Below, one piece after another: positions 17,256-25,375 of a stretch of DNA of 64,000 nucleotides; position 1 is the stretch's first letter, and each line of letters opens with the position of its first letter. This stretch comes from Ruminococcus sp. FC2018. Its GTDB lineage: Bacteria > Bacillota > Clostridia > Oscillospirales > Ruminococcaceae. A program made the translations under genes and the position numbers. A model generated the notes under the pieces. It saw only the letters and a list, made by a program, of their open reading frames with translations. It made no database searches and was not told the origin of the DNA. The stretch covers positions 1 to 64,000 of the forward strand of contig NZ_JHXH01000012.1 in the NCBI RefSeq assembly GCF_000621805.1. Direction: 5' to 3'.

Positions 17256-18137
17256 ATGACTGGTTCACTTGAGGTTGTTGGTCAGAAGACCAGTAATACC
17301 ACCCTTACGATCAGAAGAATAGTTGCATATGTTGTGCTTGCTGTTCTTGTTTTCGTTTCCCTTTTCCCATTCTTCCTGCTGCTTATAAATGCTACTCGTG
17401 AAAGACGTCAGGTAGGTATTCAGTTCTACCCGGGCAGCGAGCTTATCAACAATATTAAAAAGCTCTTTGCTCCTGCTACTGCTGTTGCTTACGGAAGTGT
17501 TTACAGAGCTCTGATTAACTCGCTGATCATTTCAGCCAGTGCTTCTCTGCTCAGCGTTTACTTCTCCGCTATCACAGCTTATGCTACTCACGTTTATCAG
17601 TTTAAGCTCAGAAAATTTGCTGATACCTTCATCCTTTTGATAATGATGGTTCCGACTCAGGCTTCTGCTATCGGTTTCTACAGAATCATGAAGGACTGGG
17701 GTCTCACAGACTCTTACATTCCACTTATCATTCCTTCTATTGCAGCTCCTGCTACATACTACTTCATGAAGCAGTACATGGCTTCTTCTCTCCCTCTGGA
17801 GATCATTGAAGCTGCTCGTATCGACGGATGCGGTGAGTTCAGGATTTTTAACAGCATTGTTACTCCTATCCTGAAACCTGCGTATGCAGTTCAGATCATC
17901 TTCACATTCGTTGCTAACTGGAACAACTTCTTCATGCCAAGACTTATCATCGACTCTAAGGAAAAGTTTACTGTTCCTCTCGTATTGAGCCAGATGCGTG
18001 TTGCAGGTCCGCAGGAAAAGGACAACGGTGTATTCTATCTGTACATGGTAATCGCTATTTTGCCTGTTGTTATAGTTTACCTATTCTTGTCCAAGTTCAT
18101 TATTCGTGGAATTGCTCTTGGTAGCGTTAAGGGCTAA
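17256..18137 (+). CDS. Sugar ABC transporter permease 2 (MalG/AraQ type)
   Basis: 293 residues, six predicted membrane helices, EAA loop LEIIEAARIDGCGEFRIFNS and the usual C-terminal FIIRGIALGSVKG of this family. AGGAGGGC within the end of the first permease gene serves as ribosome site; the genes abut without spacing. Forms the translocation pore with the first permease. Ends the operon before a strong terminator. Confidence 0.94.
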   Translation: MTGSLEVVGQKTSNTTLTIRRIVAYVVLAVLVFVSLFPFFLLLINATRERRQVGIQFYPGSELINNIKKLFAPATAVAYGSVYRALINSLIISASASLLSVYFSAITAYATHVYQFKLRKFADTFILLIMMVPTQASAIGFYRIMKDWGLTDSYIPLIIPSIAAPATYYFMKQYMASSLPLEIIEAARIDGCGEFRIFNSIVTPILKPAYAVQIIFTFVANWNNFFMPRLIIDSKEKFTVPLVLSQMRVAGPQEKDNGVFYLYMVIAILPVVIVYLFLSKFIIRGIALGSVKG

Positions 18138-18150
18138 TCGCCCGTTTAAT

Positions 18151-18184
18151 AAATCGGAACACTTTACGTGTTCCGATTTTTTTT
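18151..18184 (+). terminator. Terminator of the sugar ABC operon
   Basis: 12-bp perfect stem AAATCGGAACAC / GTGTTCCGATTT with a TTTAC loop and a run of Ts. On the minus strand it would also lie right behind the phage-type genes, but with a weaker T-tract. Confidence 0.92.
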
Positions 18185-18197
18185 GCCTTATTTTCCT

Positions 18198-19133
18198 TTA
18201 CTTCTGCCCCAGGTCGTCATCATAGCAGCTTATTTTCGTTCTCACGCCTTTACTGTCCGCTGTCATGAAAACGGCGTTTATGTATTTGCTGTCACAATCT
18301 GTGGAGGTATTTACCACACGGTCAAACAGCTGCTCATTGGCAAAGGATGGGTACTCAAAAAAGCTGAAATTCCGCTTCTGGTTGGAGATCGCTGTTTTGT
18401 ACACAAGTCCTTTGTTCATATCATAAAGCCATTGGCGGTCCAATTCATAATAACGTGATCGCTTAATGGAATACTTCCCTGTTTGCGGATTGTTATAATT
18501 ATAATCGTAAGTCCCGTCTCCGATCCGCATATGCACATCTGAAAGCATATTCAGTGTGTTTACTCCGAATCCGCAAGAAAGCAATTTTACACCTGTATAG
18601 TCCACCTGTCGGCTATGGCTGAGGGTGGACATAATTTTATTTGTGCCGTGGATATAGGGCAGGCGGTCGTTTGCTTTGATGTTATAGGCGATTATTGCGC
18701 TCCACAAGGTGGAAGTGGGCTTAACATAAATGTAATTCACCACAGGTGTGCCCGTCTCTATGGTGATGTTCGGGTGCGGCAGACAGCCTGTCACAAGTGA
18801 GGCAAGGTCAACGTCGCTTTTTATTCCCGGTTCAGGCTCATTATTGGCTGTGAGGGAGGTATAGCTTCGGGCTGACACGGTGATAAGGCTCATGCCTGCG
18901 CTTGTGGTCATGGTGACCTTATCGGGTATTCCGTGAAAGACCGTATCGGTTCCCCACAGAAGCTTTATACTGCATATCTGGGCGGCGGTAATAGGGGTAT
19001 CGCTGGCAAATTCAGCGGTGAGGGCTGCAAAGGGTGTATACAGCTCACGCTGCATTGTAAGGCGTATCCCCTTTTCAAATGTGCGCTGAATATTGTTCAC
19101 GTCCAGGATCACAAGTTTAAGTGGTCTGTCCAT
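18198..19133 (-). CDS. Phage baseplate-hub-like protein (XkdQ/gpD-like)
   Basis: 311 residues, last gene of the leftward phage-type cassette. The first 110 residues have the beta-rich layout of hub proteins (strand pairs around LTMQRELYTPFAALTAEF, KLLWGTDTVFHGIPDKV, ITVSARSYTSLTANNE), in which a 'v-x-G/A-R-s' strand is followed by a short helix-rich insert (KSDVDLASLVTG). The rest has many Tyr and Asn (GDGTYDYNYNNPQTGKYS). Identification is by pattern and position, not by a firm motif. It overlaps the preceding gene by 17 bases. Confidence 0.55.
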   Translation of the reverse strand: MDRPLKLVILDVNNIQRTFEKGIRLTMQRELYTPFAALTAEFASDTPITAAQICSIKLLWGTDTVFHGIPDKVTMTTSAGMSLITVSARSYTSLTANNEPEPGIKSDVDLASLVTGCLPHPNITIETGTPVVNYIYVKPTSTLWSAIIAYNIKANDRLPYIHGTNKIMSTLSHSRQVDYTGVKLLSCGFGVNTLNMLSDVHMRIGDGTYDYNYNNPQTGKYSIKRSRYYELDRQWLYDMNKGLVYKTAISNQKRNFSFFEYPSFANEQLFDRVVNTSTDCDSKYINAVFMTADSKGVRTKISCYDDDLGQK

Positions 19134-19482
19134 TTTCCACGCTCCTTATCTTCAGGACAAATGTATCTATTCCGCTGTCGCAGCGGTCGGTGAGGCGGCT
19201 TTGCACAAGACAGCAGCCTTGGAAGGTCATGCCGTCAAGGGTCATAGCTGCCATACCGCTTTCAAGGGGTGCGGTAAAGGCGGTCAGGTCAGACAGACGG
19301 CTATGGGGCAGCTTTCCCTCAAGGGTCAGCTCTTTGAACCGAAGTCCCGAGGGGCTTGAGATAAAGCCACCATGCACCAGCGGCAGCTGTGTCAGGGCGT
19401 ATATGGAGCGGATATCATAGCTGTCCAGCAGGATACTATTACCGCCGCAGGTGGCTGTGCAGAAGGTCGTTCGGTCAATCAT
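19117..19482 (-). CDS. Phage tail-associated-like small protein
   Basis: 121 residues, beta-rich, no membrane segment. Sequence such as FKELTLEGKLPHSRL and MAALTLDGMTFQG-like MAAMTLDGMTFQGCC is reminiscent of small tail or tail-tip proteins, but I cannot name a family. It overlaps the upstream gene by 8 bases and the downstream hub-like gene by 17, so it is translated as part of the unit. Confidence 0.5.
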   Translation of the reverse strand: MIDRTTFCTATCGGNSILLDSYDIRSIYALTQLPLVHGGFISSPSGLRFKELTLEGKLPHSRLSDLTAFTAPLESGMAAMTLDGMTFQGCCLVQSRLTDRCDSGIDTFVLKIRSVENGQTT

Positions 19483-19903
19483 CGGGCACCTCCTGTGTTA
19501 CATTTGTCCGCAGTGTAAGCTCGATGTCCCTTTCAAGGCGTTTAAGGGGCATGGACTGGACGGTTTTTGAGGCTGTCATTTTACAGATAAGCAGCTCACG
19601 GCTTGCGGCAAGGGCATAAAACAGCTCATCGCAGGCGGCGGAAAAAGTATCATAATCCACAAAGTCTCCGCTTTTGCCATAAAGACGCAGCTTTATCAAT
19701 GTATCCGTCTGTGCATACAGCTTCATATCGGATATATCATAGGCGCAGGCGGTGACGGAGGTATTTTCTACACAGATGACGGCAAGCATATCCTGTGGGT
19801 GGGTAAGGCTGTCAACGGCGGAAAACTCGGTCATTGGGAAAAAGCCGGCGTCGGTAATAAGGCTTTGCAGGGGTGTCATAAAAGGTCTTGTATCAGCAGT
19901 CAT
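19475..19903 (-). CDS. Phage tail-terminator / neck-like protein
   Basis: 142 residues, in the gene position where phages encode tail completion or terminator proteins (after the head-tail connector). It contains a strand-rich middle (MLAVICVENTSVTACAYDIS, TLIKLRLYGKSGDFVDY) and a C-terminal strand pair (DIELTLRTNVTQEVPDD), consistent with the ferredoxin-like tail-terminator fold, but no decisive motif. GGAGGG lies in the end of the upstream gene, one base apart from the stop. Confidence 0.5.
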   Translation of the reverse strand: MTADTRPFMTPLQSLITDAGFFPMTEFSAVDSLTHPQDMLAVICVENTSVTACAYDISDMKLYAQTDTLIKLRLYGKSGDFVDYDTFSAACDELFYALAASRELLICKMTASKTVQSMPLKRLERDIELTLRTNVTQEVPDD

Positions 19904-19904
19904 T

Positions 19905-20282
19905 TTATCCCTCCATTGCCTTAAACAGAAAGTCGGTACCCAGCGTCACCGGGCGGATTGCTTCAAGGGCGGACTCCTTCAGGCAGCGTGCGGAGCGCAC
20001 ACGGCTTTCGTATGCCACGTCTGCGGAGGCTTTTCCCGAGAGGGTACAGATAAGCTTATTACGGGCATTTTCTTTGCAGACATAGTCATAAAAGGCGCAG
20101 GCTGCGGCGGCATACTCTGCTCTTGAGATGTCACCTGCGGTACACCTTCTATCGTCCAGGAGCCGGCTCACCATGTGGTAGGAATTCTCGATAAGCCCCA
20201 GGTTTTCTGTGGTCTGCTGTGAGCTGCAGCCGCTGAGGTGGTCAAACTGTGCAATTACGTTTTCTAAGGATAGTTTTATCAT
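19905..20282 (-). CDS. Phage head-tail connector-like protein
   Basis: 125 residues, mainly alpha-helical, following the capsid gene as gp6/XkdH-type connectors do. Helices around ENLGLIENSYHMVSRLLDDR and ISRAEYAAAACAFYDYVCKE match the helical bundle of small connector or DNA-packaging adaptors in layout. It would bind below the portal and start the neck. The ribosome site GGAGAGAAAG precedes ATG. Confidence 0.55.
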   Translation of the reverse strand: MIKLSLENVIAQFDHLSGCSSQQTTENLGLIENSYHMVSRLLDDRRCTAGDISRAEYAAAACAFYDYVCKENARNKLICTLSGKASADVAYESRVRSARCLKESALEAIRPVTLGTDFLFKAMEG

Positions 20283-20305
20283 TCTTTCTCTCCTTTTCGT
20301 TTATT

Positions 20306-20346
20306 GCCCCCAATGGGGGGCTTCCCTGCCCTTTGAGGGTGGGAAG
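20306..20346 (-). terminator. Tandem hairpins after the capsid gene
   Basis: GCCCCC / GGGGGGC (20306-20321) and CTTCCC...GGGAAG (20321-20346, with an inner CCCT / AGGG) lie head to tail between the capsid and connector genes. There is no U-run, so they may stabilise the capsid mRNA or reduce read-through. Confidence 0.55.
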
Positions 20347-20365
20347 CATGGTCCAAGAGCTTTTG

Positions 20366-21337
20366 TCAGGAACCGGTGGAAAGTGTCTTGACTGCGCCGC
20401 TTGAAAGCTTGGAGAAGCCAACGGTCACGGAGCAGGCTATCTCTGAACACTGGGTGGAGATAAGCTTGTCAAAGTCTACCACAACGTCGGTACCGAAAAC
20501 TGCTTCGAGGGCGCAGTTCTTATCGATGCCTACGGCGATGTCGCTTGTAAGCTGGGGGCACTTTACCAGGGTCACGCCAAAAGGTGTTTTTACGGCTCCC
20601 CCTGTCATATACTCACCGGCACAGTATTTCATCTGCTCAAGACCCAGGATCTGCGCCATTGTTTCAGGCTTGCAGACCATGGTGGTCATATTGTAGTCGC
20701 TCATGCTGCTCCAGAAGTCGGCAAGGTCGGCATAGGTTATGCTGCTGCCTGAGATAGAGGAGGGTGTTACTCCGTATGCGGCTGTGGACATACAAAGACC
20801 GTTTACGTCTCTGGCGATAGATGCACCCAGGTTTTTGAGGATAACGCCGAAAGCTTCAAGACGCTGCTTTCTTATGGACTCATAGGAAAGGGAGAGCTTT
20901 CTTGCGAACTTTGTCAGGGCGGTAGCTGTGGAGGCAAGTCTTACGGTAGTTGTGGGGAGTGTGCCTGCCTCGGCAACCTCATCGGTGCCCTGTTTTACCA
21001 CGGTAAGTCCACGGAAGTCCATGCTGTCGGTATATGTAGTTGCGGCTGCAACGTAAGGCAGGATAGATGCCTCGTTAAGACCTGCTTTGATAGCTCTTCT
21101 TACATACTCGGGGAAGAGGACTGCGGACTGGGCGGAGAGGAAGAATTTTTCCACTCTGTCGGAGTTTGCGCCTTTGAGCTTTATGTCAAAACGCTTGAGC
21201 TGTCTTTCAAAGGCGTCAAGGTTCTTCAGCTCGGTGTTTTCGTAGGCTGAGTCCGGGTCAAGGTCACAAAGTGCCTGGGTGAAGGACTTGCCGGTGATGT
21301 TATAAAGGGACTTGTCAAGTTTTACGTCGGTATACAT
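20366..21337 (-). CDS. Phage-type major capsid protein (HK97 fold)
   Basis: 323 residues. The first 70 are helical and charged, like a scaffold/delta domain; next comes the E-loop-like strand region (YTDSMDFRGLTVVKQGTDEVAEAGTLP split by turns), then the spine-helix pattern LTKFARKLSLSYESIRKQ and NLGASIARDVNG, and the C-terminal P and A domains (TPFGVTLVKCPQLTSD, AVGIDKNCALEAVFG, VTVGFSKLSSGAVKTL). This order is characteristic of HK97-fold capsids. Good ribosome site (AAAGGAGA). Directly follows the protease gene. Confidence 0.8.
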   Translation of the reverse strand: MYTDVKLDKSLYNITGKSFTQALCDLDPDSAYENTELKNLDAFERQLKRFDIKLKGANSDRVEKFFLSAQSAVLFPEYVRRAIKAGLNEASILPYVAAATTYTDSMDFRGLTVVKQGTDEVAEAGTLPTTTVRLASTATALTKFARKLSLSYESIRKQRLEAFGVILKNLGASIARDVNGLCMSTAAYGVTPSSISGSSITYADLADFWSSMSDYNMTTMVCKPETMAQILGLEQMKYCAGEYMTGGAVKTPFGVTLVKCPQLTSDIAVGIDKNCALEAVFGTDVVVDFDKLISTQCSEIACSVTVGFSKLSSGAVKTLSTGS

Positions 21338-21354
21338 ATTTTCGTTTCTCCTTT

Positions 21355-22254
21355 TCAGATAGTATAATTTTCGTTTTCGTCTGTGTCATCATCTGCGGGC
21401 TGGGTGATGAAGCTCTTTTCGCTCTGCTCTATATCCGCTGCGTGGCTTTGGACGTAGCTTTCAAGCTTTTTACGAAGCTCAAGCAGGCGGTAGATATCCA
21501 TTTCCTCAGTCATTGCGCACACCTGGTCGGTGGTATAAAAGGGGGTACAGAAATAAGACAGCTTCAGTATCTCCCCTCTCACATGGTCAGCGGCGGCAGA
21601 CAGCTTCTTTGTTGCCTCACCAAGCTCGCTTCTGAGCTTTGTAAGCTGCTTTGAGGTGTCCTGCCTTGTTTCATGGCGTTTGGTGACACCTGCGCCCTGC
21701 TGGGCGGGGACCGCAACAAAGGACCACTCATAGGCATCGGTGGGGTCTTCAAGGGTCACATAGCACAGCTTTTCTCCGTAGCGTTTGCCCTTGATATGGG
21801 AGCAGCTATGCTGTGCTCTGTCGGTGCCGCAGACAGAACAGGTATGCTTTGCAACGGCACAGCTCACGGATACCTCCTTTTTTATGCCGCCGTTTATCTC
21901 TTTGATAAGGTCGGCATTGGAGGAGGTCCTGACCATATAGGCTTTGGCGGTGAGGGCGGTATACGGCTGTCCGTCAAGGGTCAGGCGGGTATCATCGGTA
22001 ACGACGGCGGTGGAAAAGATGCGTGCCGTCTGTCCCGACGAGGTAGGGTCGTGGTCGAAGATGCCTGTTTTGCCAAGAAAAAGCTTTGCCAGCTCTTGCA
22101 GAGCTGCGTTTGAAAAGCGCTCGTTATCCCTGTCGATGTCGTTATCGCAAAGGGTAAGGCTGAAGCAGAAGACATCCTCCGGTTTCAGCGGGTCGATGGT
22201 ATAACGGTTTATCATATCCATGACCTTGTCTGTAACGGGAAATGATTTTTCCAA
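21355..22254 (-). CDS. Prohead protease / scaffold with cysteine cluster
   Basis: 299 residues, probable TTG start (ribosome site AAAGGAG 8 bases upstream, inside the portal gene end). The N-terminal 130 residues fit the S78/U35 prohead protease: His68 in IFDHDPTSSGQTARI and Ser129 in KKEVSVSCAV as probable catalytic residues. A four-Cys insert follows (CSVCG ... SCSHIKGKRYGEKLC, Cys139, 142, 151, 164), which may bind zinc. The remainder is a helical, charged region (residues about 195-280) like a scaffold. It would cleave and mature the head formed by the downstream capsid protein. Confidence 0.75.
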   Translation of the reverse strand: MEKSFPVTDKVMDMINRYTIDPLKPEDVFCFSLTLCDNDIDRDNERFSNAALQELAKLFLGKTGIFDHDPTSSGQTARIFSTAVVTDDTRLTLDGQPYTALTAKAYMVRTSSNADLIKEINGGIKKEVSVSCAVAKHTCSVCGTDRAQHSCSHIKGKRYGEKLCYVTLEDPTDAYEWSFVAVPAQQGAGVTKRHETRQDTSKQLTKLRSELGEATKKLSAAADHVRGEILKLSYFCTPFYTTDQVCAMTEEMDIYRLLELRKKLESYVQSHAADIEQSEKSFITQPADDDTDENENYTI

Positions 22255-23415
22255 TCAGTTCTCTCCTTTCTGTAAAGAGTTTTCAAGTACCTGTGCACGG
22301 GCATTATCAAGTCGTGCCTGAGCAAGGTTCACCTCGTCCTGGAGGTTGATATTCGCCCAGTTTACCTTGCAGCCGCAGGGTGCTCCCATAAGGCGAAGGA
22401 AGGTATCTCCCACACGCTGCACCACCGGGGTGAGCAGGCGGCGGTAATACTCAAGCTCGCTGGTGAGGATATCCGCCTGCTGGGAGCTCATTTTTTCGGT
22501 GGTTGACCAGTTAAGTCCCAGCATAAAGGGGGGAATGGAAAGCTTGGCAACTATCTGCTCAAGGAGCTGGCGCACAGGTATCTGAGTATCAAGGACCTTA
22601 TTGTCTGCGCCGATAACTCTTATATCCACGTCCCCTACGGTGACAAAGTCCTTGACAACACCGCTGCGGGAGGCAGTCATGCCGTCCGCCCACTCTTTGG
22701 CTATCGCCATGGCACGCTCCTTTGCATAGATACGATCGGAGCCGTCGGGGGCAGGCTTATAGGTCACGGCGTAACGCACGTTTCCGGCACGCTCAAAATT
22801 CCTGCCGATACAGTCATAGATGCTCATAAGCAGGCTGCTCACCGCAGGAAGTCCACGCAGCAGGGATACTCCCTGGGGGTCCTGTGGACTGGGGTTGAGA
22901 GTGGTGTACATAAGCTTATGGGGGGCGGTAACGGGGATATCCTTCTTGCTGAAGGCGCCTTTCACCTTAATATCAAGGGGGGACTTTCCGCAGGTGAAGG
23001 TATAAAGGGTAGGGTCGCCCACATAAAGACCTTTCACGGTCATGGTGCGGTGGTCGGTAAACACCCTGCCCACTGCTCTGCCGTAGGTCAGCAGGCTGTC
23101 AAGGTACATATCGGCAAAGGTATGGACAGAGTTTCCCGAGATACCCACAGGCACGTCATTGCAAAAGGCATCAAGCTGAGGCTGGTACCTTTCGTCAAGG
23201 GCTTGCAGGGTGAAGTCGCCTGTAAGGCGGACTATCTTATGGATACAGGAATCTATCACGGGGACCTTTTCACGCAGGTCGTAAAAGATGCTCTCGGTGA
23301 GATATTCTCCGTTATGGGCGAGGCGATAGGTAAATCTGTCGCTTTCACGGTTGGCAGCTGCACAGGTATCCGCAGGCGGCTGCTTTTTTTTGAATATGTC
23401 TTTTATAAGACCCAA
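22255..23415 (-). CDS. Phage portal protein
   Basis: 386 residues, close to the length of short portal proteins of the HK97/SPP1-related class; TTG start 7 bases after AAAGGAGG. It contains the wing/stem layout: DSCIHKIVRLTGDF, GRAVGRVFTDHRTMTVKGLYVGD, then the clip/stem region with KLSIPPFMLGLNWSTTEK and a long helix (MSSQQADILTSELEYYRRLL). It forms the dodecameric ring for DNA entry and the docking site of the terminase. No internal stop or frameshift. Confidence 0.85.
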   Translation of the reverse strand: MGLIKDIFKKKQPPADTCAAANRESDRFTYRLAHNGEYLTESIFYDLREKVPVIDSCIHKIVRLTGDFTLQALDERYQPQLDAFCNDVPVGISGNSVHTFADMYLDSLLTYGRAVGRVFTDHRTMTVKGLYVGDPTLYTFTCGKSPLDIKVKGAFSKKDIPVTAPHKLMYTTLNPSPQDPQGVSLLRGLPAVSSLLMSIYDCIGRNFERAGNVRYAVTYKPAPDGSDRIYAKERAMAIAKEWADGMTASRSGVVKDFVTVGDVDIRVIGADNKVLDTQIPVRQLLEQIVAKLSIPPFMLGLNWSTTEKMSSQQADILTSELEYYRRLLTPVVQRVGDTFLRLMGAPCGCKVNWANINLQDEVNLAQARLDNARAQVLENSLQKGEN

Positions 23416-23433
23416 AGTATTCCTCCTTTCTTA

Positions 23434-24711
23434 TCAGTTCCTTTCAAGAGAGAGGGCGAAAAACGGCTGGGTTTGCTCATCGGCGATGACGGTGGTCACA
23501 AAGTAGCGTATATCGTCCATGGCGTGGTCGTTCTCCTTTATGGGACAATCCTTGCCTGCGGTCTCGTCCCAACGGTAGAGGGTGAACTCACGCAGGGTGT
23601 CGGTGCATTTCTCGCTTATCATAAGCTTGCCTTCACGAATGCAGTCGGACACCTTCCTTATGCCTGTGAGCACGTCGTTTTTCGCTGCTGCGACACTGTA
23701 TTTGCCGTGACGGCGGATACACTGGATAAAGGACTGGGCGGAGGGGTCACAGACTATCACTTCAACATTCCTGTCACCGATAAGACGGCAAAGTCCTTGA
23801 TAGTGCTCCTCGTCGGTCCTTCGTTGTCCGCTGCGGCGTGAGTCGTAATAATATTCCTCAAGTCGGTACCAGATGCCTGCCGACCTGCCCCAGAGACCAA
23901 AGCTTGAGGGATTTACGGTGCCGTAGTCACAGCTTACAGCATATTTATCACAAAGGGGCTCGCCCTTGAAGGTATGTATACGGGTATCGAACATGGGGTA
24001 AACGATACCCTGGGGGGCTGTCCATTCTCCTCGGACAAAGCGTTTATAAAAGGCTCCTGTGTAAAGCCGCTTATAACGCTGTATGACCTGGGGGGACAGG
24101 GAGGGATTGTCCTTCAGCCCGAAATGGATATGACACAGGTTCTTTTCACGGGCTTTGTCTATCCAGTCGGTCTTGAACCAATGATACGGTCCGTCAGGGT
24201 TGCAGTTGAACCAGAGCTTTGAGTTCTTTACGGAACACCTTGCCACTGCCTGCTCCACAAAGCTGCGGGGCATCAGTACTACCTCGTCAAGGAGCAACCC
24301 TGCAAGGGTAATGCCCTGTATCAGTGCGGCAGAGCCTTCATCCTTTCCGCCGAAGATATAAAATCGGTTGCGGTGACCGTTATAGGTCAGCTCGAAAAAG
24401 TTGGAGGTCTTATGCTCACGCACGGTCATTCCCATTTTCCTCACACGTACAAGCAGGTCGTCAAGAAGATTGCGCCGAAGTGAGGATATTGTTTTTCCGC
24501 AAAGGGCAAAACACCTGCCGTCAAAACGATCCATCGCCCAGATCACAAAGGATACGGACATGGCGGTGGTCTTTCCGCTTCGGATAGCTCCGTCACATAT
24601 CACGCCGTCGTAGTTTTTATACTTGGTGTTGTGCCACCAATGGAACAAAAACAGCTGTTTCGGGGAAAGCCTTGGCAGATCATTCAGGCATCTCCTCAGG
24701 GACATCGTCAT
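23434..24711 (-). CDS. Phage terminase large subunit
   Basis: About 425 residues. Packages DNA into proheads with an ATPase motor and cuts it with a nuclease. All catalytic parts are intact: Walker A GAIRSGKTT (residues about 41-49), Walker B LLLDE (about 139-143), coupling motif FNCNPDG (about 168-174), and RNase H-like nuclease acidics at VSCDYG (Asp about 262), VCDPS (Asp about 322) and MDDIRYF (Asp-Asp about 399-400). The start at 24711 fits AAGGACGGTG; it overlaps the small-subunit gene by 32 bases. A PBSX-type / Terminase_3 relative. Confidence 0.93.
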   Translation of the reverse strand: MTMSLRRCLNDLPRLSPKQLFLFHWWHNTKYKNYDGVICDGAIRSGKTTAMSVSFVIWAMDRFDGRCFALCGKTISSLRRNLLDDLLVRVRKMGMTVREHKTSNFFELTYNGHRNRFYIFGGKDEGSAALIQGITLAGLLLDEVVLMPRSFVEQAVARCSVKNSKLWFNCNPDGPYHWFKTDWIDKAREKNLCHIHFGLKDNPSLSPQVIQRYKRLYTGAFYKRFVRGEWTAPQGIVYPMFDTRIHTFKGEPLCDKYAVSCDYGTVNPSSFGLWGRSAGIWYRLEEYYYDSRRSGQRRTDEEHYQGLCRLIGDRNVEVIVCDPSAQSFIQCIRRHGKYSVAAAKNDVLTGIRKVSDCIREGKLMISEKCTDTLREFTLYRWDETAGKDCPIKENDHAMDDIRYFVTTVIADEQTQPFFALSLERN

Positions 24712-25195
24712 CACCGTCCTTCAGCATATAGGATATATCCTCATCAGAGGTGCGGCAGACGGCAGAGAGAAAATCATCTGCTTTGCTGTCGCTTTGAAGC
24801 TTGTCGTCAAGCTCAAGAAGCTTTTCCAGCGCCTTCTGGCGGTCAAAGAACTTTACCTCTACCCCGCCGCCTTTGACTCGCTTTATCTCACTTATATTGA
24901 AAAGGTCAGAGTGGGCTATGGCGTAGGGGGTGGGCTGGTCGGAAAAAATCAGGGACACAGCATCGTTGACGCTTCCAAAGGCAAGACGGGCAAGCCCTGC
25001 ACGTACCTCGGAAAAGGAATAGGGGGCGCTGCTTTCTATGCTTCGCAGGCTTTTTTGCACCCCGGGGGTGTTCGCCATGCGCTCCCCTTCGGTCTTTGCT
25101 TTGCTTGGTGGGATACCCAGACGCACTGCCGTTTCAAAGCTGTTGCGCAAACGGGCGTAAAGCTGGGCAAAGGTTTTTGTGGTCAGATTTTTCAT
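24680..25195 (-). CDS. Phage terminase small subunit
   Basis: 171 residues from the ATG at 25195 (9 bases after AAGGAG); an ATG two codons upstream is possible. The N-terminal part is helical and basic, then GIPPSKAKTEGERMANTPGVQKSL resembles the small-terminase segment that pairs a helix-turn-helix with a linker; the middle is an oligomerisation helix, and the C-terminus is acidic (GDDDVPEEMPE) and would contact the large subunit. It recognises the DNA to be packaged. First gene of the cassette. Confidence 0.75.
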   Translation of the reverse strand: MKNLTTKTFAQLYARLRNSFETAVRLGIPPSKAKTEGERMANTPGVQKSLRSIESSAPYSFSEVRAGLARLAFGSVNDAVSLIFSDQPTPYAIAHSDLFNISEIKRVKGGGVEVKFFDRQKALEKLLELDDKLQSDSKADDFLSAVCRTSDEDISYMLKDGDDDVPEEMPE

Positions 25196-25242
25196 GGTCA
25201 TCGGCTCCTTTGTTGCGTATTTAAGTTGTATTGGTTGGATAT

Positions 25243-25326
25243 AAGGACTGTTTTTGGTGACCTGCTAAAGAATTATCCGGCAGCAGCAGAATTGTCAGCT
25301 TTAAGTCACCCAATGGAAAAGTCCTT
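25243..25326 (-). promoter_or_regulatory. Nested stem structure upstream of the terminase genes
   Basis: Three arms nest without conflict: 25243-25249 with 25320-25326 (7 bp), 25256-25261 with 25305-25310 (6 bp), 25266-25270 with 25299-25303 (5 bp). It lies 48 bases upstream of the terS start, so it may be a 5'-leader RNA fold. I match it to no known riboswitch. Confidence 0.45.
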
Positions 25327-25351
25327 TCACTAATAGCGAAAAAGGGGGGAT

Positions 25352-25375
25352 TTGTTGCATTGAAACGTGCAACAA
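25352..25375. promoter_or_regulatory. Inverted repeat, possible operator
   Basis: TTGTTGCA / TGCAACAA, perfect 8-bp arms with an 8-base spacer. A related palindrome TAGTTG-TTG-CAACTA lies at 25594-25608, which suggests a regulator binding both. Confidence 0.45.

Noticed and set aside
22918-23841. 307-codon frame antisense to portal and terminase genes
   Set aside because: Portal and terminase frames carry family motifs; this frame is low in conserved features.
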